Assembly (NCBI GenBank): GCA_032334235.1
Contig: JAVSGI010000003.1
Span: 1,116,001-1,180,000 of the forward strand
DNA: 64,000 bases
Direction: 5' to 3'
Source: Paracoccaceae bacterium Fryx2
GTDB taxonomy: Bacteria > Pseudomonadota > Alphaproteobacteria > Rhodobacterales > Rhodobacteraceae
Positions within the stretch are counted from its first letter, which is position 1. Each line of letters opens with the position of its first letter. Shown here in pieces: positions 27,350 to 36,619 of this stretch. The notes beneath the pieces were generated by a model. That model was given only the letters and a program-made list of their open reading frames with translations. It did not search any database and had not been told where the DNA came from. A program made the position numbers and the translations under genes.

Positions 27350-27863
27350 AGCCTGACCACCCCTTGCCCGATATGTGGTAAGGCAAGCGAGGAGGGCGCG
27401 GGTGAGCGATTCCAGCCGCGAGACATCATGAAAAGCCTAGATTTTCGGCAAACTGCTGTATTGCACGCGGGAACAACCAGGGCTTTGCAGAGAACTGACC
27501 ACAAGAAACCTGCGTCTGACGCTGTCGCTAGGGGTCAAACCTGCCCGTGCGAAGTTCCCCACAATTGGCCCAATAGGCAAGTGCTCCAATGAAAACATGC
27601 AAGTCACCGCTGCTCGATCAGGCCCGAATGGCTCCCCTGCTTGCGGCTCCAAGATGGTCCGTGGAACGCCATCGCAGCAGGTAGTTCGAGCTTGACACCT
27701 GCAGATGCTTGCCTAGTGATCTGCTTAGTTTCCTTGGCATTCGAGCCCCGCAGGCCGGATTTTCTTCGGAAGAGCCGCGGCGGGTTTTTCTTTAGCCGCA
27801 GATCATGGTGGGGCGAATGATCAACTGTAAGGCCATCATTGCAAAGCGGGAGAATTGAGAGGA
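27350..27863. other. Intergenic region upstream of the peptide ABC operon
   Basis: About 500 bp without a recognisable gene. It must contain the promoter of the plus-strand dpp-like operon and the start region of the decayed dppF on the other strand. Segments near 27530-27570 have IS-like character but could not be assigned. Confidence 0.4.
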
Positions 27864-28802
27864 ATGCACCGCTATCGCTTTGTCCTGTTCCGCCCTTTGC
27901 AGTTTCTGCCGGTGTTGTTCGGCATCTCGGTCATAACCTTCGTACTGGTGCGGCTGATTCCCGGTGATCCGGCACGCATCCTGCTGGGCACGCGCGCCAC
28001 GCCAACCGCCATCGCGAACATCCGCGCCCAATACGGGTTGGATGAGCCTATGTGGCTGCAATACCTTTACTTTCTGAAGAACCTAGGCGCGGGTGAGATG
28101 GGCAAGTCCACGCTTTACAAGATCGACGTTCTGCGCCTGATCGCGTCGAGGATCGAGCCTACGCTGGCCCTGGTCGTGGCTGGTGTGCTGCTGGCGCTCC
28201 TGATCGCGGTGCCCTTTGCTGCTATCTCGGCCCGACGCCAGGGCACGCTGGCCGATCATGCGGTGCGGGTCGTTTCGACGGCGGGGATCGGGTTCCCGTC
28301 ATTCTGGCTGGGTGCGATGCTGATCCTGCTGTTTTCCGTGCGGCTGGATTGGTTGCCAGTGGCTGGCTACGGCGAGACACTGGGCGAAAAGCTGAGCCAC
28401 CTGGTGCTGCCGGGGCTGACCATCGCGCTGTCGCTGTCGGCGGTGCTGACACGGTCCTTGCGTGCCGGGATGGTGGCGGGCATGCAATCCGACATTGCCA
28501 CGGCTGCGCGGGCGCGCGGGATGCCGGAGAGTGTCGTGTTCTGGCGGCATGTGGTGCCGAACGCGCTGGTGCCGACGGTGAACCTGCTGGCGGTCAATAT
28601 CGGCTGGCTGATCGGAGGCACGGTGGTGGTGGAAAGCGTGTTCGCCATTCCGGGCCTCGGCCAGCTGATGGTGCGGGGCATCTTCAGCCGCGACTACATG
28701 GTCGTGCAGGGCGTGGCGCTGACCTTCGCGGTGGCCACGGTGCTGATCAACTTTGCCGCCGATATCATAACCGTCGCACTGGACCCGAGGGTAGAGCTGT
28801 GA
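27864..28802 (+). CDS. Peptide ABC transporter permease, DppB type
   Basis: 312 residues. ATG 27864 is chosen (MHRYRFVLFRPLQFLPVL); a TTG 9 bp earlier is possible but too close to GGGAG at 27848. Six-helix permease of the dipeptide/oligopeptide/nickel family: VRLIPGDPARILLGTRAT, TAARARGMPESVVFWRHVVP (EAA loop) and VVESVFAIPGLGQLMV. First gene of a five-gene plus-strand set. Confidence 0.92.
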   Translation: MHRYRFVLFRPLQFLPVLFGISVITFVLVRLIPGDPARILLGTRATPTAIANIRAQYGLDEPMWLQYLYFLKNLGAGEMGKSTLYKIDVLRLIASRIEPTLALVVAGVLLALLIAVPFAAISARRQGTLADHAVRVVSTAGIGFPSFWLGAMLILLFSVRLDWLPVAGYGETLGEKLSHLVLPGLTIALSLSAVLTRSLRAGMVAGMQSDIATAARARGMPESVVFWRHVVPNALVPTVNLLAVNIGWLIGGTVVVESVFAIPGLGQLMVRGIFSRDYMVVQGVALTFAVATVLINFAADIITVALDPRVEL

Positions 28803-29650
28803 GCGCCTCTTCCACCCCCCGCTACAGGCCACGCTGGGGCCGCTGGGTCGGGCGGCAGCCGATGCTGGCCACCGGCCTGGGCATTCTTTCGGCTTTCCTG
28901 TTGCTGGCGTTCTTTGCGCCATGGGTCGCACCCTATGACCCGATCTATCAAGACAGCGCGGTCCGGCTGAAGCCGCCGTCCTGGGAGCATCCGTTTGGCA
29001 CCGACAACTTTGGCCGCGATGTCTTCAGCCGGGTCATTTGGGGCGCGCGCATCGACCTGCAGATGGCGGTGATCGGGGTGGTGTTTCCATTCCTGATCGG
29101 CACGGCGGTCGGCACCGTGGCGGGGTTCTTCGGCGGCTGGGTCGATGCGGTTCTGATGCGGGTGATCGACGTGGTGCTGGCCTTTCCGTTTCTGGTGCTG
29201 ATGCTGTCGATCATCACCATTCTGGGGCCGGGGCTGGGCAGCTTTTACATCGCCATGGCGCTGGTGGGCTGGGTCAGCTATGCGCGGCTGATCCGGGCAC
29301 AGATTCTGGTGCTGAAGACGCAGGACTTTGCGGTGGCGGCAGCCAGCCTTGGCTTTTCGCGCCTGCGGATCATGTTCCGGCACCTTTTGCCGAACGCGCT
29401 TGCGGGATCACTGGTCTTCGTGATGTCGGATGCGGTTCTGGTGCTGCTGGCCGGGGCCTCCATCAGCTATCTGGGGCTTGGGGTGCAGCCGCCTCTGGCC
29501 GAATGGGGGGTGATGGTGGCCGAGGCGCAGGGGTTCATCGCCCAGGCGTGGTGGATCACGCTGTTTCCGGGGCTGGCGATCGTGGTGCTGGCCTTCGGCT
29601 TTTCACTGACGGGTGACGCGCTGGCCGATCTGTTCGGGGTGCGCGAATGA
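28799..29650 (+). CDS. Peptide ABC transporter permease, DppC type
   Basis: 283 residues from GTG 28799, overlapping the dppB stop (GTGA). N-terminal OppC_N region (FAPWVAPYDPIYQDSAVRLK, HPFGTDNFGRDVFSRVIWG), then the permease domain with ASLGFSRLRIMFRHLLPNAL and SISYLGLGVQPPLAEWG. It pairs with the preceding DppB-type protein. The end overlaps the next ATG by 4 nt. Confidence 0.93.
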   Translation: MSASSTPRYRPRWGRWVGRQPMLATGLGILSAFLLLAFFAPWVAPYDPIYQDSAVRLKPPSWEHPFGTDNFGRDVFSRVIWGARIDLQMAVIGVVFPFLIGTAVGTVAGFFGGWVDAVLMRVIDVVLAFPFLVLMLSIITILGPGLGSFYIAMALVGWVSYARLIRAQILVLKTQDFAVAAASLGFSRLRIMFRHLLPNALAGSLVFVMSDAVLVLLAGASISYLGLGVQPPLAEWGVMVAEAQGFIAQAWWITLFPGLAIVVLAFGFSLTGDALADLFGVRE

Positions 29651-31293
29651 CCCAGGTCCGGATTAGCGGTCTGTCGGTGGTCTTTCGCGGCCCGGAGGAA
29701 GAGCGCAGCCTGCTGGAAGATATCTCGCTGACCCTGGACAAGGGCGAGATTCTGGGGCTTGTGGGGGAAAGCGGCTCGGGAAAAAGCCTTCTGTGCCGCA
29801 CGCTGCTGGGGCTTCTGCCCTCGCGCCAGTTGCATGTCACCGCCGGGTCCGTGCGGCTGGACGGTGCCGAGATTCTGCAAAGCGGGGCAATGGCGGATAT
29901 CCGGGGCCGCCGCATCGGGATGATCTTCCAGAACCCGACCAGCCATCTGGACCCGATGATGAAGATCGGCGCGCAGATCACCGAAGGCCTGGTTCACCAC
30001 ACCGGGCTTGCGCAGGCGGCAGCGCGGGACGCGGCAATTGACCTCTTGCGGCAGGTGGGTTTCCCAGATCCGACCGGCGCCTATAGCGGCTATGCGCATC
30101 AGTTTTCCGGTGGCATGCGGCAACGCGCCATGATTGCCATCGCCTTGTCCTGCAACCCCGAGATTCTGATCGCGGACGAGCCGACGACGGCGCTGGATGT
30201 CACCATTCAGGCGCAAATCCTGCGCCTGCTGATAGACCTGCGCGACAAGCGCGGTCTGTCGATCGTGCTGATTACGCATGATCTGGGCGTAGTGGCGCAG
30301 ACCTGCGACCGGATCGCCGTCATGCGCGAAGGCCGGGTGGTGGAGCAGGGCGAAAAGCGAGCCCTTCTGGCCGCCCCGCAGCACCCTTATACCAAGGCGT
30401 TGATCGCCTCTCACCCCTCTGTCGCGGCGGCGGGGGATCATCTGGAGGCGGACCGGGCGCATCAGCCGGTTTTTGAGGTGACCGATCTCGAGGTCCAGTT
30501 TGCCCAAGGCGGTTTCTTGCGCCGCAAGCCACCGCTGAGCGCTGTGCGCAAGGTCAGCTTGCGCATCTGGCCGGGAGAAACGGTGGGGATCGTAGGCGAA
30601 TCCGGTTCCGGCAAAAGCACGCTGGCGCGCACCATGCTGGGGCTGCAGCGCGCCACTTCGGGCGATGTTCAGTTTGAAGGTCTGTCGCTGGCGGACAACC
30701 GGGCCGCAACTCTGACAAGGCTGCGGTCAGACGCGGCCATGGTGTTTCAAGACCCGTTCAACGCGCTGAACCCGCGCATGACAGTAGGCGAGACGCTGGC
30801 CGAGGTCTTGCAGACGCAAGGCGAAACCCCGCGCAGTGCAATTCCGGCCCGGATCGACGAACTGCTCGACATGGTGGGGCTTGATCGCGCCTTCGCCCGC
30901 CGCCGTCCGCGCAGTCTGTCGGGCGGGCAGTGTCAGCGGGCAGGCATAGCGCGGGCGCTGGCGGTGAACCCCAAGGTGATCCTTGCCGATGAATGCGTGG
31001 CGGCGCTGGACGTCACGATACAGGCGCAAATCGTTGACCTGTTCCGCAGGCTGACGGCGCACAGCGGCCTGACCCTGATCTTCATCGCGCATGATCTGGC
31101 GATCGTGCGCAACCTGTGCGCGCGGGTGGTGGTGATGAAACAGGGCGAGATCGTCGAAGACGGCCCCTCGGCCCGCATCTTTGCCAATCCCGAACAAGAC
31201 TACACAGCGGCGCTGATCGCCGCGATTCCCGACATCGACCCAGATCGCCCCATCAACGGCGGCACCCTGACCCAATCCAATAGGAGCCCATGA
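29647..31293 (+). CDS. Fused DppD-DppF ABC ATPase
   Basis: 548 residues with two nucleotide-binding domains in tandem. Domain 1: Walker [10 protein letters not shown], signature [10 protein letters not shown], Walker [13 protein letters not shown]. Domain 2 (from about residue 275): [31 protein letters not shown]. In domain 2 the usual Pro after the catalytic Glu is Cys (DEC for DEP) and the signature has C for R; both are small departures that may not abolish activity. Each domain has the C-terminal peptide-transporter motif ([17 protein letters not shown]). Confidence 0.93.
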   Translation: MTQVRISGLSVVFRGPEEERSLLEDISLTLDKGEILGLVGESGSGKSLLCRTLLGLLPSRQLHVTAGSVRLDGAEILQSGAMADIRGRRIGMIFQNPTSHLDPMMKIGAQITEGLVHHTGLAQAAARDAAIDLLRQVGFPDPTGAYSGYAHQFSGGMRQRAMIAIALSCNPEILIADEPTTALDVTIQAQILRLLIDLRDKRGLSIVLITHDLGVVAQTCDRIAVMREGRVVEQGEKRALLAAPQHPYTKALIASHPSVAAAGDHLEADRAHQPVFEVTDLEVQFAQGGFLRRKPPLSAVRKVSLRIWPGETVGIVGESGSGKSTLARTMLGLQRATSGDVQFEGLSLADNRAATLTRLRSDAAMVFQDPFNALNPRMTVGETLAEVLQTQGETPRSAIPARIDELLDMVGLDRAFARRRPRSLSGGQCQRAGIARALAVNPKVILADECVAALDVTIQAQIVDLFRRLTAHSGLTLIFIAHDLAIVRNLCARVVVMKQGEIVEDGPSARIFANPEQDYTAALIAAIPDIDPDRPINGGTLTQSNRSP

Positions 31294-31294
31294 C

Positions 31295-32809
31295 ATGATA
31301 AGAACCTGGACCAAGGCGGCGCTGCTCAGCCTTGCACTTTCAACCACGCTGGCCAGCTACGCCGAAGCGCAAGGCGTGCTGACCATCGGTCGCCGCGAAG
31401 ATGGCACCACCTTCGACCCTATCGCCACGGCGCAGAACGTCGATTTCTGGGTGTTCTCGAACGTGTTCGACGTGCTGGTGCGCGTTGACAAGGCCGGCAG
31501 CACGCTGGTGCCCGGCATTGCCGAAAGCTGGGACGTGTCGGCCGATGGCCTGACCTACACGTTCAAGCTGCGCGACTCCAGGTTCTCGGATGGGTCCGCC
31601 GTCACATCCGAAGACGTCGCCTATTCGCTGACCCGCATCCGCGACAGCGAATTCTCGCTGTGGTCCGACAGCTACAAGATCATCGCGGACCTGCAGACAC
31701 CGGACGCGAAAACACTGGTAATCACGCTGGGCGAGCCTTCGGCACCGTTCCTGTCCACTCTTGCCATGCCGGGCGCGTCCATCATCTCGAAGGCGGCGAT
31801 GGAATCGATGGGGGAAGAAGCCTTTGCCGAAAAGCCGGTGGGTTCGGGCGCCTTCATGGTCGAAGAGTGGCGGCGCGGGGATCGGGTGATCCTGAAGAAG
31901 AACCCGAATTTCTGGCAGGCCGACTCGGTCAGCCTTGATGGCGTCGAATGGATATCGATCCCCGATGACAACACGCGGATGCTGGCGGTTCAGGCCGGAG
32001 AGCTTGATGCCGCAATCTACGTGCCGTTTTCGCAGGTCGCCGGGCTGCAAGGGGATTCGAACCTGGCAGTGGTGATCAATCCGTCGACCCGCGAAGACCA
32101 CCTCTTGCTGAACCACGAACACGCCCCACTGAACAATCCGAAAGTGCGCGAGGCGCTGGACTACGCCATCGACAAGCAAGCGATTGTCGAGACTGTCACC
32201 TTCAATCTGGGTGAGGTGGCGAATTCCTATGTGCCAAGGGGCGCCTTGTACCACAGCGAAGAAAACGGCGCGCGCGGGTTCGATCCTGAAAAGGCCAGGG
32301 CCCTGCTGGCCGAGTCGAATGCTGGACCGATCACCCTGAACTATGTGGTGGATGCGGGCGACCAGACGCAGGAACAGATCGCCATTCTTCTGCAACAGCA
32401 GCTGGCTGCAGTTGGCGTGACGCTGAACCTGCAGAAGGTGGACCCAAGCCAGACCTGGGACATGCTGGTGAACGGCGACTTCGATCTGGGTGTTAACTAC
32501 TGGACAAACGACATTCTGGACCCCGACCAGAAGACCACTTTCGTTGTCGGCCATGACGTGAACCTTAACTACATGACACGCTACAAGAATGATGCTGTAA
32601 AAGACATGGTTGCCGCTGCCCGGCTGGAGATGGACCCGGCCAAACGCGGGGCGATGTATGCCGAAATCCAGAAACTGGCCAAGGCCGATACGCACTGGAT
32701 CGACCTTTACTACAGCCCCTACATCAGCGTGACCCGCAAGGGCGTTGAGAACTTCGGCCAGAACCCGTTGGGGCGGTTCTACCTGGAAGAAACCGTCAAG
32801 ACCTACTGA
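31295..32809 (+). CDS. Peptide ABC transporter substrate-binding protein (SBP family 5)
   Basis: 504 residues, signal peptide MIRTWTKAALLSLALSTTLA ending near SYAEAQG. Family-5 features: LVPGIAESWDVSADGLTYTF, FSDGSAVTSEDVAYSLTRI, EKPVGSGAFMVEEW and NNPKVREALDYAIDKQAIV. It starts 1 bp after the ATPase stop. The binding protein comes last among the transport genes, an order unlike the usual dppABCDF. It probably feeds peptides to the downstream D-aminopeptidase. Confidence 0.92.
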   Translation: MIRTWTKAALLSLALSTTLASYAEAQGVLTIGRREDGTTFDPIATAQNVDFWVFSNVFDVLVRVDKAGSTLVPGIAESWDVSADGLTYTFKLRDSRFSDGSAVTSEDVAYSLTRIRDSEFSLWSDSYKIIADLQTPDAKTLVITLGEPSAPFLSTLAMPGASIISKAAMESMGEEAFAEKPVGSGAFMVEEWRRGDRVILKKNPNFWQADSVSLDGVEWISIPDDNTRMLAVQAGELDAAIYVPFSQVAGLQGDSNLAVVINPSTREDHLLLNHEHAPLNNPKVREALDYAIDKQAIVETVTFNLGEVANSYVPRGALYHSEENGARGFDPEKARALLAESNAGPITLNYVVDAGDQTQEQIAILLQQQLAAVGVTLNLQKVDPSQTWDMLVNGDFDLGVNYWTNDILDPDQKTTFVVGHDVNLNYMTRYKNDAVKDMVAAARLEMDPAKRGAMYAEIQKLAKADTHWIDLYYSPYISVTRKGVENFGQNPLGRFYLEETVKTY

Positions 32810-32816
32810 GCCTTTG

Positions 32817-32846
32817 GCGGCGGCCCAGATCCGGCCGCCGCTTTCA
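32817..32846 (+). terminator. Hairpin after the binding-protein gene
   Basis: GCGGCGGCC (32817-32825) pairs with GGCCGCCGC (32833-32841) across a 7-base loop and is followed by TTTCAGTTT. A plausible intrinsic terminator or mRNA-processing site that would lower expression of the following dap gene relative to the transporter. Confidence 0.6.
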
Positions 32847-32871
32847 GTTTCTGCCGCAAAGGGTGACCCTG

Positions 32872-34443
32872 ATGACACAGATTGATCTTGCTGCCCTGCG
32901 CGCGGCGCTGGATGCGTTGCCGAAAGCCTATCCTGGTCCGGGCGGCGTGGCAGGGGTGATGCAGGACGGCAAGGTGATTGCCGCCCGCGCCTGGGGCTAT
33001 GCCAATGTCGATACGGCCCAGCCGATGACATCGGGCACGCGGTTACCGATCTGCTCGATCTCCAAGCAATTCACCTGTCAGGTGTTGCTGGCAGGCGGCG
33101 ATGATCCGGGGCGACTGGACGGCAAGGTGGCCCAGTTTCTGCCCGCCTTCACCGACCCGCTGCCAACGGTGCGGCAGCTTTGCGACAACCAGTCGGGCCT
33201 GCGCGACTATTGGGCGCTGACGGTGCTGCATGGAGCCTTTGCCGAACAACCCTTTCGCCGCGAAGACGCCTTGCCGCTGATCGCTCGCATGAAGACGGGG
33301 CATTTCCCACCCGGCACGCAGTATTCCTATTGCAACTGCAACTTCCGCATCGTGTCGGAACTAATCGAGGCAGAGGCCGGCCAGCCGCTGGAAGCGCAGT
33401 ATCGCCGCCACATCTGGGGCCCGGCGGGCATGAAAACTGCTGTTCTGACCGCCGACACCGCGCACCCCGAAGACGGCGTTGTGGGCTATGAGGGCAGCGA
33501 CGCCACAGGGTTTTTCCCGGCCGCAAATGGCGTCTACTGGATCGGTGACGCCGGAATTTCTGCTTCGCTGGATGACATGCTGGCGTATGAGGGCTGGATC
33601 GACGCGACGCGCGACGACACAAGCAGCCTTTATCGCCGCGTGTCGGTTCCCCCCACCTTCGCCGACGGATCGCCCGCCTCTTATGGCTTTGGCCTGTCGC
33701 ATGAAACCATCGGCGGGCTGGCCTGCACCGGTCATGGCGGTGCGCTGCGCGGCTTTCGGGCGCAAAGGTTCAACGCACGCGCGGCGCGGCTTTCCGTGGT
33801 GGTGATGTTCAACCACGAAGCCAGCGCCCACGCGGCAGCCGAGGCGCTGATACTGGCGGCGATAAGCGCGGCCCCCCCCGCACCCGCGCCCATCCCCGAA
33901 GGCTGGGATGGCCAGTGGCTGGCACCGAACGGGCTTCTCGCCCGGCTGGAAAGCGGGCGCCGTGCGGCAAGGCTGTCCTATGCCACCGGCGACGAAACGC
34001 TGACGCTGACGGCGAATGGCGTGTTGAGCGCTCCGGGAGTGGTTCTGGAGCAAGGCGCGCAAGGAATGACCATGACACGCACGGGCGACAATTCCTGCGT
34101 CACGCTGGTGCCTTTGCCCATAGTGGACAGTGCCGATGGGGCGGAAATTGCAGGCCACTTCCATTCCGCCGAACTGGACGCTGAACTGGAGATTGTCGCG
34201 CGGGGCGGTGGCGTTTATGCGCGCTTTTCCGGGATGCTCGGCCGAGGGCGGATGGAACGGATGGTACCCTCCGGTCCGGACGTCTGGGCCCTGGCCACAC
34301 GCCGGTCGATGGACGCGCCCGCACCCGGCGATTGGACCGTGACCGTTGTCCGAGAGGGCGGCGAGGTCAAAGGGCTGATGCTTGGCTGCTGGCTTGCGCG
34401 CGAGGTTACCTACCAGAGGCGCTCTGTTGCACAAATCGGATGA
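32872..34443 (+). CDS. dap: D-aminopeptidase (serine hydrolase, class C beta-lactamase fold), last codons replaced by IS sequence
   Basis: 523 residues from ATG 32872 (AAGGG upstream). Similar along its whole length to Ochrobactrum D-aminopeptidase as I remember it: LPICSISKQFTC (catalytic S-x-x-K), DNQSGLRDYWAL, YSYCNCNFRI (Y-x-N), CTGHGGALRGFR (H-x-G motif), then two C-terminal beta-barrel domains ending RSMDAPAPGDW and GCWLAREVTYQRR. The enzyme removes N-terminal D-residues from peptides and amides. The final six residues (SVAQIG) come from an IS end that cut off the natural stop a few codons early; activity is probably kept. It follows a peptide importer, suggesting a joint pathway. Confidence 0.85.
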   Translation: MTQIDLAALRAALDALPKAYPGPGGVAGVMQDGKVIAARAWGYANVDTAQPMTSGTRLPICSISKQFTCQVLLAGGDDPGRLDGKVAQFLPAFTDPLPTVRQLCDNQSGLRDYWALTVLHGAFAEQPFRREDALPLIARMKTGHFPPGTQYSYCNCNFRIVSELIEAEAGQPLEAQYRRHIWGPAGMKTAVLTADTAHPEDGVVGYEGSDATGFFPAANGVYWIGDAGISASLDDMLAYEGWIDATRDDTSSLYRRVSVPPTFADGSPASYGFGLSHETIGGLACTGHGGALRGFRAQRFNARAARLSVVVMFNHEASAHAAAEALILAAISAAPPAPAPIPEGWDGQWLAPNGLLARLESGRRAARLSYATGDETLTLTANGVLSAPGVVLEQGAQGMTMTRTGDNSCVTLVPLPIVDSADGAEIAGHFHSAELDAELEIVARGGGVYARFSGMLGRGRMERMVPSGPDVWALATRRSMDAPAPGDWTVTVVREGGEVKGLMLGCWLAREVTYQRRSVAQIG

Positions 34444-34619
34444 TGGTCGGAGTTCCCCTTCCCCCGGACAGACCTATCCTGCGGCCTCTGTGATGGGCGT
34501 GCCGAGCGCGGTGAAGCCGTTCAATACGGCGACGCGAACCTGGAACTCTGCGACCTGACGGTCGAAGTCCCGCGCTGACAGGCGCTGCCCCAGCAGCTTG
34601 ACGCAGTGCATCCGATCGT
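34421..34619 (-). pseudogene. IS5-family (IS903-like) transposase C-terminal remnant with one IS end
   Basis: GCTCTGTTGCACAAATC at 34421-34437 matches the GGCTYTGTTGCAYAAATC termini of IS903-group elements. On the minus strand from about 34619 to the stop at 34474 the frame reads MHCVKLLGQRLSARDFDRQV, then NGFTALGTPITEAAG, the C-terminus of such transposases. The rest of the element is gone. Confidence 0.65.
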
Positions 34620-34654
34620 CGGGAAAACAGTCCACCGGCCTGCGTGCGCTGCCG

Positions 34655-34849
34655 GATCAGAAGCTCTCGGACCCGAAAGACCGTCGCTGCCCCCTGGGCC
34701 TCTTCGCTCTTCACGAGGACAAAGCGCATCGTCGGTCGCTGCGTGAGAACGGCCTCACGCTCTACGAATACATATGCAAAATCTGGACATCCGAGCCGGA
34801 ACGATTCATCCTAAACCCGATCCACCAGATGCCGGGACTGAACACCTAA
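34655..34849 (+). pseudogene. C-terminal remnant of another transposase (integrase-core type)
   Basis: The frame ending TAA at 34847-34849 reads CPLGLFALHEDKAHRRSLRE, NGLTLYEYICKIWTSEPERF and LNPIHQMPGLNT. I recognise this ending from IS481-like transposases of Rhodobacteraceae, without certainty. No catalytic residues remain. Confidence 0.4.
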
Positions 34850-35233
34850 GCAAGGTCAGCAACCGGTGTTCCTGAGGTATGCCACTTGTCGTTAACCTCT
34901 TCGTCCAGGACAACTCTCAGGATTGCCCAACCTGAGCTGCAGGTCTCTCTCGACCCGCAGAGGGCAAGGGACCTTCGGCGCGGTTCAGGGACGATCGTTA
35001 CGGCAACGCCGCCTTACGGCATCAGCATGGCTGGGCATCAAATACAGGATGGAATCGTTGAGTGTCGTGGACGGGCGGCAAGCCGCCATTTGCATCTGCA
35101 GCATGCGGCTTTTGCAAGGCCAGGAAGCCTCATTCAAAGCGGTTCCTGGTCTGGCAGGACCGGCTGATGTTTCCCGCGGCAGAGCGCCAAATCCTCGGCA
35201 GAGGCGGCTGACGAACACCCGCCTTGCCTCCGC
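34850..35233. other. Non-coding stretch between IS remnants and the second ABC operon
   Basis: I see no convincing gene or structure here. It lies downstream of the minus-strand ABC operon and probably consists of its 3' region plus worn IS sequence. Confidence 0.35.
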
Positions 35234-36619
35234 TTATCGCAGGGTCAGGATGCGGTCGCAGATGGCGGCGAGGAGCGCGCGGTCGTGGCTGACGAAGAGC
35301 AGCGCCAGCCCCTCGTGCCGCGCGAGGTCGGCAAGCAGCCGCACCGCCTCGGCCTGGGTCATCGGATCGAGGCGCGAGGTCGGCTCGTCGGCGAACAGCA
35401 TCACCGGATCGAGAAGCAGCGCGCGCAGGATTGCCAGCCGCTGCAGCTCGCCGCCCGAGACTTCGGCCGGCGTGCGCTCCAGCAGCGCCGGGCGCAGGTT
35501 CAGCCGCTCGAGCAGCGGCGGAATGCGCGTGGAATCGATCCGGTGGCGCCGGGCCAGATCCTTCAGCCCCTGCCCCAGCGCAAGGCGCGGCGGGAAGGCG
35601 GCGGGCGGATCCTGCCAGATCTTCTGCCAGCCAAAGCGCGGCGCGGCAGGGTCGCGCCAGACCGTCCCCCGTTCGGGGGTGAGCAGCCCGAGCAGCACAT
35701 TGCCCAACGAGGACTTTCCGCAGCCCGAAGGCCCCTCGATCCCCACCACCTCGCCGGGGGCGAGCGTCAGGTTCAGGCCGGAAAACAGCCGCCGCCCTCC
35801 GCGCGACAGCGCCAGGCCCTCGGCCCGCAGGATAGCCGCCCCGCCCGGGCGCGGCACGGGCCGGGGCCAGCACGCAGGGTCGGCCGCGATCAGCGCGCGG
35901 GTGTAGGGGTGCTGCGGGCCGGACAGCAGCCGCGCCGCCGGGCCACGCTCGACCACCGTGCCGCCGCGCATCACGAGGATCTCGCCGCCAAGCCCGGCGG
36001 CCAGTTCCAGATCGTGGGTGATGCAGATCAGCCCGCCGCCTTCTGCCAGCCCCTGCCGCAAGAGCGCCAGAACCTCGCCGCGCATCGCCGCATCAAGGCC
36101 CTTGGTCGGCTCGTCGGCCACCGTCACCGGCGCGCCGCCCGCCCGCGCCGCGGCGAAAGCCAGCCGCTGCGCCATGCCGCCCGACATCTGCCACGGCCAG
36201 ATCGCCGCCGCATGGGCCAGCCCCAGTCGGCCAAGATCGCCCGCCGTGCGCGCGGCAGGATCGGCCGCGGCGCCCACCAGCGCATGAACCTCGGCCACCT
36301 GCGCGCCCGCCCGCATCAGCGGATCGAGCGCCAGCCAGGGCTCCTGCGGCAGCACGGCGATCCGCCGGCCCCAGAGCGCGCGCTGCCCGGCGGGATGGGC
36401 CGGATCGAAGCGGTCCGGCCCGACCTGCAGCGCACCCGACGCACGCAACCCCCGCGGCAGCGTGCCCAGCAGCGCCTGTGCAGCCAGGCTTTTCCCCGAG
36501 CCGCTTTCGCCCAGGATCGTCAGCGCGCGGCCCGCCTGAAGGCTCAGGTCCAGCGGCTCGACCAGCACCCCCTCGGGGCCGTGGACGGCGAGGCGTTCGG
36601 CAGTCAGAAGCAGGGTCAT
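35234..36619 (-). CDS. Fused two-domain ABC ATPase of a peptide/nickel-type importer
   Basis: 461 residues from ATG 36619 (MTLLLTAERLAVHGPEG), chosen because it overlaps the permease stop as ATGA; the open frame upstream is not coding. Domain 1: [39 protein letters not shown]. Domain 2 (from about residue 240): [39 protein letters not shown]. It is shorter than DppD-DppF fusions because the linkers are reduced, a style seen in nickel/cobalt (Nik/Cnt-like) systems. Last gene of a minus-strand operon. Confidence 0.88.
   Translation of the reverse strand: MTLLLTAERLAVHGPEGVLVEPLDLSLQAGRALTILGESGSGKSLAAQALLGTLPRGLRASGALQVGPDRFDPAHPAGQRALWGRRIAVLPQEPWLALDPLMRAGAQVAEVHALVGAAADPAARTAGDLGRLGLAHAAAIWPWQMSGGMAQRLAFAAARAGGAPVTVADEPTKGLDAAMRGEVLALLRQGLAEGGGLICITHDLELAAGLGGEILVMRGGTVVERGPAARLLSGPQHPYTRALIAADPACWPRPVPRPGGAAILRAEGLALSRGGRRLFSGLNLTLAPGEVVGIEGPSGCGKSSLGNVLLGLLTPERGTVWRDPAAPRFGWQKIWQDPPAAFPPRLALGQGLKDLARRHRIDSTRIPPLLERLNLRPALLERTPAEVSGGELQRLAILRALLLDPVMLFADEPTSRLDPMTQAEAVRLLADLARHEGLALLFVSHDRALLAAICDRILTLR

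Noticed and set aside
31340-33031. 563-codon minus-strand frame opposite the SBP gene
   Set aside because: Shadow of the SBP coding frame; no start signal and no family resemblance.
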